Below, in pieces: positions 1 to 6,085 of a stretch of DNA of 16,498 nucleotides. The number at the start of each line of letters is the position of its first letter. Within the stretch, counting starts at the first letter, position 1. The DNA lies in the NCBI GenBank assembly GCA_002718515.1, contig PBEX01000042.1, positions 1 to 16,498 on the forward strand, given 5' to 3'. The notes below the pieces were generated by a model. That model saw only the letters and a list, made by a program, of their open reading frames with translations, was not told the origin of the DNA and ran no database searches. Source of the DNA: Phycisphaerae bacterium (lineage in GTDB: Bacteria > Planctomycetota > Phycisphaerae > Phycisphaerales > SM1A02). A program made the translations under genes and the position numbers.

Positions 1-737
1 ATTACAGCACCAATCCCTATCTCTTTTATTGTTGGCATATATTCTGTATTTACCACATGAATGATACTCTGTTTAACGCCAAGGTGTTTTGCGAGCATTC
101 CAGCAATTAAATTGGTTTTTTCATTTTCAGTTACAGCGATAAAACTATCGACATCCTGTATGTTTTCAGATTTTAGGAATTCTCTATCACAGAATTTTCG
201 TAACACGATGAACTCAGAAATCATGAGTTGAATCGCTCTGTCATAGTCGCCATTTTCGAACAACCGATACATTTCTGCTGTTGCGCAAAGGCAAGCGATT
301 TCAACCATCTCAACATACGCAAAATCAAATGCGTGCAATCTGTCATCTACTCCGATTTCTGCGTAGACCCCAGCATCTCTGAAGTTTGCTGGAACGTGCT
401 CACTGCCGTATGGCAATCCGATGATTGCACGTTTTGCGGCTTCTGCAAACGCAACTTCAATGTGTTCGTTTTGTTCTGCCCAAGTTGAGACTTCTTCCCA
501 CGAACTCATGCCAGGCCAAACAGTGTTCATGTTGAATGCGTCACTCATTGCCATGGGTGGAGGCGTAATCTCAATACACGCTTCAAAGAACTGTTTCCAA
601 GAACTCGCGCCATCACTACTCGCTACTGAGGAGGATTGATTTAGTTCTTTAATGACGTCTTCACGAGGTCCAGCAAACACCATTGATGAACCAACCAGCA
701 AGATGCAAAAACAGAGAATTGATTGTTTCGACTTCAT
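1..737 (-). CDS. Secreted protein of unknown function, C-terminus cut by window edge
   Basis: Reading the minus strand from ATG at 737 gives an uninterrupted frame of 245 codons that is still open at base 1, so the 3' end is missing. The N-terminus (Lys-Ser-Lys, then a hydrophobic stretch rich in Leu, Cys, Ile and Val, ending Val-Phe-Ala before Gly-Pro-Arg) looks like a Sec signal peptide of about 22 residues. There is no lipobox. A strong Shine-Dalgarno sequence, GAGAGGAA, lies just upstream and supports the start. The mature part is mixed alpha-like and Glu/Ala-rich, with several cysteines, for example a Cys-Leu-Cys motif around residue 160. I do not recognise a family. It is divergent from alanine dehydrogenase across a 129-base gap. 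It is most likely exported to the periplasm; its role is unknown. Confidence 0.8.
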   Translation of the reverse strand, partial: MKSKQSILCFCILLVGSSMVFAGPREDVIKELNQSSSVASSDGASSWKQFFEACIEITPPPMAMSDAFNMNTVWPGMSSWEEVSTWAEQNEHIEVAFAEAAKRAIIGLPYGSEHVPANFRDAGVYAEIGVDDRLHAFDFAYVEMVEIACLCATAEMYRLFENGDYDRAIQLMISEFIVLRKFCDREFLKSENIQDVDSFIAVTENEKTNLIAGMLAKHLGVKQSIIHVVNTEYMPTIKEIGIGAV

Positions 738-740
738 AAA

Positions 741-748
741 TTCCTCTC
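741..748 (-). promoter_or_regulatory. Ribosome binding site of the leftward secreted-protein gene
   Basis: On the minus strand GAGAGGAA ends three bases before the ATG at 737. It is one of the two clear Shine-Dalgarno sequences in the window and fixes the start of a gene that is otherwise unrecognised. Confidence 0.6.
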
Positions 749-754
749 AAATGA

Positions 755-768
755 GACCATAAATGGTC
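755..768. repeat. Perfect inverted repeat GACCAT-AA-ATGGTC, operator-like
   Basis: Six bases, a two-base centre and six complementary bases form an exact dyad. It lies 18-31 bases upstream of the leftward ATG at 737 and about 100 bases upstream of the ald start. It is not followed by a T-run on either strand, so it is not a terminator. A regulator binding site in a divergent promoter region is the simplest reading. Alanine dehydrogenase genes are often controlled by Lrp/AsnC-type or other local regulators, but nothing here identifies the protein. Confidence 0.4.
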
Positions 769-853
769 CTAGGGTGTGCGAGTGTACCAAATGATGGGCA
801 CTCCCTGTTTTGTTTTCTCGGAATGCGATATCATGTCACATTCCTAGAGAAAG

Positions 854-859
854 AAGGAG
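854..859 (+). promoter_or_regulatory. Ribosome binding site of ald (AAGGAG)
   Basis: AAGGAG lies seven bases before the ATG at 867. It decides the start: the frame is open up to an ATG at 810, but that would add 19 residues with no similarity to the family and would place the ribosome binding site inside the gene. Confidence 0.75.
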
Positions 860-866
860 TCTATTC

Positions 867-1976
867 ATGACAATCGTCGGTGTCCCTACTGAAGTCAAAA
901 AAGATGAATATCGAGTTGGTTTACGCCCCGTTGGTGCTGAGATTCTCACCCAAGATGGGCACGATGTCTTCATTCAAGCAGGCGCTGGATTGGGGTGCGG
1001 ATATGACGACGCGATGTACGAATCCGCTGGGGCAACAATCTTGCCAACCGCAGAAGATGTTTGGGCAGTTGCAGACATGATTGTGAAGGTCAAAGAACCT
1101 CAACCTCAAGAAGTCGCCCTGATTAAGAATGGCCAGACAGTCTTCACCTACTTCCATTTCGCAGCAGACAAAGACCTTACGCTCGGCTGTCTAGAGCGTG
1201 GTTGTATTTCAGTTGCTTACGAAACATTAACTGACGACCACGGCACATTACCCCTACTCACACCAATGAGTGAAATCGCAGGCAAACTATCAATTCAAGA
1301 AGGCGCAAAGTATTTGGAACGCCCACAAGGCGGCCGTGGCATTTTGCTTGGCGGCGTACCAGGCGTTGATGTTGGCCGAGTGCTTGTCCTTGGCGGTGGC
1401 GTTGTTGGAACATGCGCTGCACGCGTTGCAGCAGGCATGGGTGCTTACGTCGTCATCATGGACATAAACATTGACCGCATGAGACATCTCGACGAATGGA
1501 TGCCATCAAACTGCCGGACAATCTTTTCAGACCCTGAAGCAATTCGCGAACATCTTGCGTGGACCGACTTAGTCATCGGCGCTGTGCTCATTCCCGGAGC
1601 GAAAGCACCGAGTTTAGTGAGCGAAACGGACCTCGATTATATGAACCCTGGTTCAGTGATTGTTGATGTCGCGATTGACCAAGGCGGTTGTGTGGAAACT
1701 GCAAAAGTCACTACACACTCCGATCCAATCTACACAGTCAAGGACGTCGTTCACTACTGCGTTGGCAACATGCCTGGCGCAGTTGCACGAACGTCAACGC
1801 AAGCATTGACAAATGCGACAATGCCATGGGTACGCAAACTTGCTTCATCAAGTGCAGACAAACTTGCAAGCGTTGACCATCACTTTGCAAACGCAATCAA
1901 CACCAATAGAGGCACGCTGACAAACTTGCCAGTCGCTGAAGCCCACGACTTGCCGTTTGAGCCACTCACTGTCTAA
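867..1976 (+). CDS. ald: Alanine dehydrogenase (NAD-dependent)
   Basis: This encodes a cytosolic enzyme that interconverts L-alanine plus NAD with pyruvate, ammonia and NADH, used in alanine catabolism or ammonia assimilation. The 369-residue product has the usual family length. The N-terminal substrate domain starts with GVPTEVKKDEYRVGL and contains Arg16, Lys76 in VKVKEP and His97 in TYFHFAAD, the expected pyruvate-binding and catalytic residues. The NAD-binding Rossmann domain has GGGVVG at 176-181 and Asp199 at the end of the second strand for the ribose. Asp271 in VDVAIDQGG matches the conserved catalytic aspartate. Nothing looks damaged. It is the first gene of a rightward group, 12 bases ahead of a cysteine desulfurase-like gene. 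The shared direction suggests co-transcription but no obvious shared pathway beyond amino acid metabolism. Confidence 0.97.
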   Translation: MTIVGVPTEVKKDEYRVGLRPVGAEILTQDGHDVFIQAGAGLGCGYDDAMYESAGATILPTAEDVWAVADMIVKVKEPQPQEVALIKNGQTVFTYFHFAADKDLTLGCLERGCISVAYETLTDDHGTLPLLTPMSEIAGKLSIQEGAKYLERPQGGRGILLGGVPGVDVGRVLVLGGGVVGTCAARVAAGMGAYVVIMDINIDRMRHLDEWMPSNCRTIFSDPEAIREHLAWTDLVIGAVLIPGAKAPSLVSETDLDYMNPGSVIVDVAIDQGGCVETAKVTTHSDPIYTVKDVVHYCVGNMPGAVARTSTQALTNATMPWVRKLASSSADKLASVDHHFANAINTNRGTLTNLPVAEAHDLPFEPLTV

Positions 1977-1988
1977 CTGTTTACAACC

Positions 1989-3158
1989 ATGCAACGTTAT
2001 TTTGACAACGCAGCAACTTCATTCCCTAAACCAGATGAAGTAGTCGAAGCAATGGTTTCGTACCAGAAACATTGCGGTGCAAGTCCTGGCCGAGGTGCAT
2101 ACAAGCAAGCGCAACTCGGCTCAGCAATACTTGATGAATGCAGAGAGGCCTTGTGTGAGTTAGTCCATGCTACCTCTTACGAGTGCATCTTCATGTGCAA
2201 TTGCACCGATGCACTTAACCTTGCAATCTTTGGCATTGCGTCACACTGTTTAACGAACCAAGGACCATGCCATTTTGTAACAACTGCAATGGCTCACAAC
2301 TCCGTGCTTAGACCCTTTCACATGTTGAAGGAGTATGACATCACATTCACGGTAGTTAAAGCAGATTCAGAAACTGGAATTGTCAATCCAGTTGATGTTC
2401 AAAACGCAATCACACAAGACACAAAACTTATTGCAGTTGCTCATGGTTCTAATGTCACTGGCACAGTACAAGACATCCATGCCATCGGTGCAGTCACTGG
2501 CGAGATTCCATTCTTAGTTGATGCAGCACAAACGATGGGACATGTCCCAATTGATGTGCAAGCAATGAACATCGACATGCTCGCATTTCCTGGGCACAAG
2601 GGATTACTCGGGCCACTTGGCACAGGCGGCCTGCTCATGAAGCATGGGTTAGAAAAGATTGTGAATCCTTCTCGGTATGGTGGAACTGGTAGCGAAAGCG
2701 AATTGCCGACGCAACCAACAACGCTTCCAGATTATTATGAATCTGGCTCGCACAACACCATTGGCATCGCAGGACTACTTGCTGGCGTGAGGTGGATTCA
2801 AGATCAGGGCTTAGCGTGCATACATGAGCACGAACTTGCATTATGCCAAGCTTTTATTGAAGGAATAAACACAATTGAAGGCGTTTCAATCATTGGACCT
2901 CAAGTCAGTAACAACCGATGCGCCGTGTTTAGTTTACAAACTGAGATTGACCCGCACCAGTTTGCGAACATGCTTGAAGAGGAATGCGGCGCATGTGTTC
3001 GTGCCGGATTGCATTGCGCACCATTTGCACATGAAACGATGGGCACGACCAATCGAGGGGGCACAGTTCGCATTTCATTTGGTCCATTTCACACAATTGA
3101 AGATGTCCAACAGTTAGTCGAAGGAATCAGTCGATGTACACAACAGGTATTGATATGA
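1989..3158 (+). CDS. Cysteine desulfurase-like aminotransferase class V enzyme
   Basis: This is a PLP enzyme of 389 residues that most resembles the cysteine desulfurase-like subfamily (TIGR01977 type) rather than IscS or SufS proper. The start YFDNAATSFPKP is typical. The Schiff-base lysine is Lys204 in PGHKG, Asp178 and Gln181 in VDAAQ match PLP contacts, His103 should stack on the cofactor, and Cys343 in RAGLHCAPFAH is the likely persulfide-forming cysteine near the C-terminus. The expected reaction is release of sulfur from L-cysteine to give alanine. One oddity is that the residue before His103 is Ala, where relatives usually have Glu. Because it follows alanine dehydrogenase, the alanine product could feed that enzyme, which is an inference. 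No Shine-Dalgarno sequence is visible. The stop overlaps the next gene. Confidence 0.9.
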   Translation: MQRYFDNAATSFPKPDEVVEAMVSYQKHCGASPGRGAYKQAQLGSAILDECREALCELVHATSYECIFMCNCTDALNLAIFGIASHCLTNQGPCHFVTTAMAHNSVLRPFHMLKEYDITFTVVKADSETGIVNPVDVQNAITQDTKLIAVAHGSNVTGTVQDIHAIGAVTGEIPFLVDAAQTMGHVPIDVQAMNIDMLAFPGHKGLLGPLGTGGLLMKHGLEKIVNPSRYGGTGSESELPTQPTTLPDYYESGSHNTIGIAGLLAGVRWIQDQGLACIHEHELALCQAFIEGINTIEGVSIIGPQVSNNRCAVFSLQTEIDPHQFANMLEEECGACVRAGLHCAPFAHETMGTTNRGGTVRISFGPFHTIEDVQQLVEGISRCTQQVLI

Positions 3159-3766
3159 AATCACACATTGAATCTCGTATAAATCAAGCAAATGAAGTGG
3201 TCCAAGGACTTCAATCGCATGCTGATGACATCACTGAGATTTCACTTGCAATCATTCATTGCTTCGAGCAAGGCGGAACGCTCTTTGTTGCTGGCAACGG
3301 TGGTTCTGCTGCGCAGGCCAATCATCTTTGCGAAGAGCTAACAGGACGGTATCGTGAAACTCGCCCTGCACTGCCTGCACACTGCCTTTGCAGTGATGCG
3401 GTAGCCATGACTTGCATTGCAAACGATTTTGGTTGGGAACAAGTGTTTAGACGACAACTTGAAGCATTCGCAACATACATCATAGATGAACATGAAGAAC
3501 AATCATGCAATGACTTGCTTCTCGTTCTCACTACCTCTGGAAACAGCGAAAACATTAACGAAGCACTCGATTTTGCAAACGACCTTGGCATGATGACGTT
3601 GGGGCTACTTGGCAGAGATGGCGGTGAATCAAAAAGCAAATGCACGCTCAATGTCACGCTCGATGCGAACGATAGCGCTGCCATCCAAGATGGACATCAT
3701 GTCATCATTCATGCGATTTGTGAAGCAATTGAACAGTGGGTGCTTGAATCGATTGAGAACGATTAG
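3155..3766 (+). CDS. gmhA: GmhA-like sedoheptulose-7-phosphate isomerase (SIS domain)
   Basis: This is a single SIS-domain protein of 203 residues that fits phosphoheptose isomerase, which turns sedoheptulose 7-phosphate into D-glycero-D-manno-heptose 7-phosphate for heptose building blocks of LPS or glycans. The sugar-phosphate loop GNGGSAA is at 47-53, TTSGNSEN at about 127-133, and the segment EELTGRYRETRP closely follows E. coli GmhA. The catalytic Glu65 and His180 of E. coli align with Glu61 and His186, which argues against the non-catalytic relative DiaA. I chose ATG at 3155 because it forms an ATGA overlap with the upstream stop and matches the family N-terminus. An ATG at 3134, preceded by AAGGAA, would add seven residues and is a real alternative. 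Its stop overlaps the stop of the opposing channel gene. Confidence 0.85.
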   Translation: MKSHIESRINQANEVVQGLQSHADDITEISLAIIHCFEQGGTLFVAGNGGSAAQANHLCEELTGRYRETRPALPAHCLCSDAVAMTCIANDFGWEQVFRRQLEAFATYIIDEHEEQSCNDLLLVLTTSGNSENINEALDFANDLGMMTLGLLGRDGGESKSKCTLNVTLDANDSAAIQDGHHVIIHAICEAIEQWVLESIEND

Positions 3767-5121
3767 CCCTCGCCGCCCCCACCCTCTCCTTCATCACCGA
3801 TAGCACCATCGCGGGCGCCAGTAAATCTGTAAGGCGGAGGTAACTTGGAGCGCCAGTCATCATTGGCAGTAAATGCTCGCACATCTTCCCGCGCGCCTTC
3901 TTCAGCACTTTCAACCCAACCCTCTGGTCGGTTTGGATCAATCTGGTCAGGCCCACTTTGCCATTGCTCTTCAGTTCTGAGATACAGCGTGCGAGTTGGG
4001 AATGCAAATTCGACTTGCAATGACCCCGCTAGCCGGATGATGTCGAGGATGAGGCGGTGACGCTCACGCAGTTCCGTCTGCCAGTCAGGTGCTGCCCAAA
4101 AAACATACAACAAAACATTTAAACTAGAACTTCCAAACTCGGTCATCCACACCTGGTAATAATCTTTGCGTGTGTATGGATGGTCACGCAACAATTCGCG
4201 AACGCCTTCGCAAAAGGCCGCTATCTTTTCGGGCGGCGTGTTGTATGCAAGACCAACATGTTGTTTCCACCTGCGATAACGTCTTCGCGAGTAGTTGTCA
4301 CACTTTGCAGTAATGAGAATTGAGTTTGGAATTGTCACAATCGAATCATAGAACGTGCGAATTCGAGTTGAACGAATGCCAACAAACTCAACTGTGCCTT
4401 CAATGCCATCTACAACAATCCAGTCGCCAATGCCAAACGGTTTATCAAGAATAACCGTGATCGAGCCAAAGAAGTTTTCGAGGGTATCTTTGGCAGCAAA
4501 TGCAAACCCAAGCCCGCCGATTCCAAGACCAGCAATGATTGGCGCAAGTTGAATCGACAGACTTTCAGCAAGGTAGACAACACCAATGACAATGACGACA
4601 GCTTTAAGCGTCTTACTCAAAAGCGGAACGAGTAAATCATCGAGTTTGTTCTCAGACTGTCTCGCTTTCTGGTCAGCAACAAAGGAGATCAGGTCGGTGC
4701 CTCTGAAACCAAACCAAACACATGCAATTGTGATGTAGACATGGACGAGGGGTTCAAGAATTGAATGGACGCCAACTGGCAAACCAAGTGTTGGGAGTAA
4801 GAAAAGCCAAATGCCACCGCCTGCTGCAGCTCCGGCAGGTCTTGGAACGCGTTTGATGATCTTCGCAAGTTCTGGGTTTGACTCATCACCAAGGGAGAAT
4901 GAACGAATCATCTTTCTTAAGAAAAATCGAACAATGAGATCAACAATGAACCCTATTGCAACAACAAGCACAAGTGCGACCCAGCGCCAATGCTCAATTC
5001 CAGCGAACTCTTGCAGGAACCATGTCGGGAGTTGAGACTCTACCCAGGCATGAAAATCAGAGGTTTGAGTCGCTGCCGTCACTGTCTTATTCAATACCAT
5101 TGGGGTCCACATGGTGAGCAT
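3763..5121 (-). CDS. MscS-family mechanosensitive ion channel
   Basis: This is a membrane channel that should open under membrane tension to release solutes during osmotic downshock. From ATG at 5121 the product has 452 residues. Hydrophobic segments lie at roughly 47-66, 101-118, 122-141 and 173-187, followed by the pore-lining helix at about 195-213. That helix has the small-residue pattern GLGIGGLGFAFAAKDTLENFFG that defines MscS. The beta domain follows with DKPFGIGDWI and a GTVEFVGIRSTRIR segment. The C-terminus is an unusual tail of Gly, Glu and Asp. An in-frame TTG at 5166, with AGG five bases upstream, would add 15 residues, and ATGs at 5112 and 5100 are also possible. No Shine-Dalgarno sequence supports any of the ATGs. 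It is transcribed against gmhA and shares four bases with it at the stops. Confidence 0.93.
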   Translation of the reverse strand: MLTMWTPMVLNKTVTAATQTSDFHAWVESQLPTWFLQEFAGIEHWRWVALVLVVAIGFIVDLIVRFFLRKMIRSFSLGDESNPELAKIIKRVPRPAGAAAGGGIWLFLLPTLGLPVGVHSILEPLVHVYITIACVWFGFRGTDLISFVADQKARQSENKLDDLLVPLLSKTLKAVVIVIGVVYLAESLSIQLAPIIAGLGIGGLGFAFAAKDTLENFFGSITVILDKPFGIGDWIVVDGIEGTVEFVGIRSTRIRTFYDSIVTIPNSILITAKCDNYSRRRYRRWKQHVGLAYNTPPEKIAAFCEGVRELLRDHPYTRKDYYQVWMTEFGSSSLNVLLYVFWAAPDWQTELRERHRLILDIIRLAGSLQVEFAFPTRTLYLRTEEQWQSGPDQIDPNRPEGWVESAEEGAREDVRAFTANDDWRSKLPPPYRFTGARDGAIGDEGEGGGGEG

Positions 5122-5196
5122 GCTATGCGAGAATCTGAACGCATGGGGCGTGTCTAACCCACTCAATTTGCCTAGATTTACACTTTTTAGGGCATG

Positions 5197-5211
5197 AACC
5201 GGAATAACCGG
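5197..5211. repeat. Short direct repeat AACCGG-AAT-AACCGG
   Basis: Two AACCGG copies are offset by nine bases, close to one helical turn, within the divergent gap. This is a possible paired binding site. At six bases each, chance cannot be excluded. Confidence 0.3.
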
Positions 5212-5217
5212 TATTTC

Positions 5218-5230
5218 TTGATTGAATCAA
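5218..5230. repeat. Perfect palindrome TTGATT-G-AATCAA
   Basis: This 13-base dyad is exact around a single central base, about 95 bases upstream of the PEP-CTERM gene and about 97 bases upstream of the channel start. It is a candidate operator for one or both divergent genes. There is no T-run, so it is not a terminator. Confidence 0.35.
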
Positions 5231-5323
5231 CACTCATTTTAAGCATTGCCTTCAGCATGACCACAATTCAAGCCGAAAAAGTGTGAACCAGCCCACTTGA
5301 TTAGGGCGTATTGAAACAGACCG

Positions 5324-6058
5324 ATGAAAAGAGCACAACGAATCCAAACTCTCATGATGACTACGACGGTTGCCTGTTCAACTGCATACCTTGCAGGTGG
5401 CATCATCGAGATTAATGGCAGTGGCGAAGAGTCATTTTTACTCTATTCACAACCGCTTGGCGATATTTTTGGCTCCGATGAAGCTCCAGAGTTTTCAACG
5501 GACCTCCTCGCGCTTGTTCATGAAAAACTCATGAGTTTCGGCATCGACACTGATGGCAAGGTTACCATCATTCCTGTTGATACCGGTTATGGGTTGTCCC
5601 TATTGACACTTGTCGATAGTGAATCTGGAGCAGGTGACAACGGTGGCGCATCTTCGCTTGGACTCACAAGCACCGCACCAAACTCACTTGGATTCTTCAT
5701 CAATGACATGGATCAAGATGATTGGCAGCTCATTTCATCCCCATGGCTTCCTTCACAAACACTTGGCGCGACCTTTATCTGGGAAGGACTCACGAGTGGC
5801 GATGGTTTTGCATGGACAGGTCTTAACATAGGGGATGCACTGTCATACTCTTTCGTTGAAATGGATGACGACAATGCAATCGATGCAGAAGCATTTCAGT
5901 TTGTTGGCGCTTCAAATGGCGGGCTAGATGTCATTTACTCTGATGGTTTCAAAAGCGATGGCACGAGCGTGTTTACCGCTACCGTTGTTCCAGCACCTCC
6001 TGCAGGATTGCTCATAACAGGACTACTTTTGGGATATCGCAGAAGAAGAACTGAATAG
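5324..6058 (+). CDS. Exported protein with PEP-CTERM-type sorting tail
   Basis: The product has 244 residues. The N-terminus MKRAQRIQ followed by a hydrophobic stretch (about residues 10-25) looks like a signal peptide. The middle (30-215) is rich in Ser, Gly, Asp and Thr with beta-type spacing, as in secreted cell-surface proteins, and I see no catalytic motif. The end has the three-part sorting signal: VPAP at 222-225, a hydrophobic helix, and the cluster RRRR at 239-242. This variant of PEP-CTERM is frequent in Planctomycetota. It implies processing by an exosortase and display on the envelope or in extracellular matrix. No exosortase gene is in the window. The start lacks a Shine-Dalgarno sequence. 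The next gene begins 27 bases downstream. The specific function is unknown. Confidence 0.85.
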   Translation: MKRAQRIQTLMMTTTVACSTAYLAGGIIEINGSGEESFLLYSQPLGDIFGSDEAPEFSTDLLALVHEKLMSFGIDTDGKVTIIPVDTGYGLSLLTLVDSESGAGDNGGASSLGLTSTAPNSLGFFINDMDQDDWQLISSPWLPSQTLGATFIWEGLTSGDGFAWTGLNIGDALSYSFVEMDDDNAIDAEAFQFVGASNGGLDVIYSDGFKSDGTSVFTATVVPAPPAGLLITGLLLGYRRRRTE

Positions 6059-6085
6059 TCCCGCTCTACCCTGTAAACTCTACAT

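Larger units (their letters stand above)
738..866. promoter_or_regulatory. Divergent intergenic region between the secreted-protein gene and ald
   Basis: This 129-base gap must hold both promoters. It contains a perfect 6+6 inverted repeat (755-768) close to the leftward gene, a T-rich run (about 808-820) and ribosome binding sites on both sides. A sequence TATCAT near 830 could be a -10 element for ald, but I could not find a -35 hexamer at normal spacing, so no promoter is called with confidence. Confidence 0.4.
5122..5323. promoter_or_regulatory. Divergent intergenic region between the MscS channel and the PEP-CTERM gene
   Basis: About 200 bases carry no convincing gene and must hold two divergent promoters. 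Three small symmetric or repeated patterns are visible: a direct repeat AACCGG-AAT-AACCGG (5197-5211), a palindrome TTGATT-G-AATCAA (5218-5230), and the nine-base pair ACACTTTTT (5180-5188) and AAAAAGTGT (5276-5284), which are inverted copies 87 bases apart. I could not assign -35/-10 pairs with confidence. Confidence 0.45.

Noticed and set aside
801..840. Sigma-70 promoter for ald using TTGTTT and TATCAT
   Set aside because: The two hexamers are only 13 bases apart, too short for a normal spacer.
810..866. Longer N-terminus for alanine dehydrogenase from ATG at 810
   Set aside because: The extra 19 residues do not fit the family and the strong AAGGAG at 854-859 serves the ATG at 867.
3322..3684. 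Open frame of 120 codons on the minus strand inside gmhA
   Set aside because: It lies fully opposite a well-conserved enzyme and its translation is Ser-rich low-complexity sequence typical of antisense shadows.
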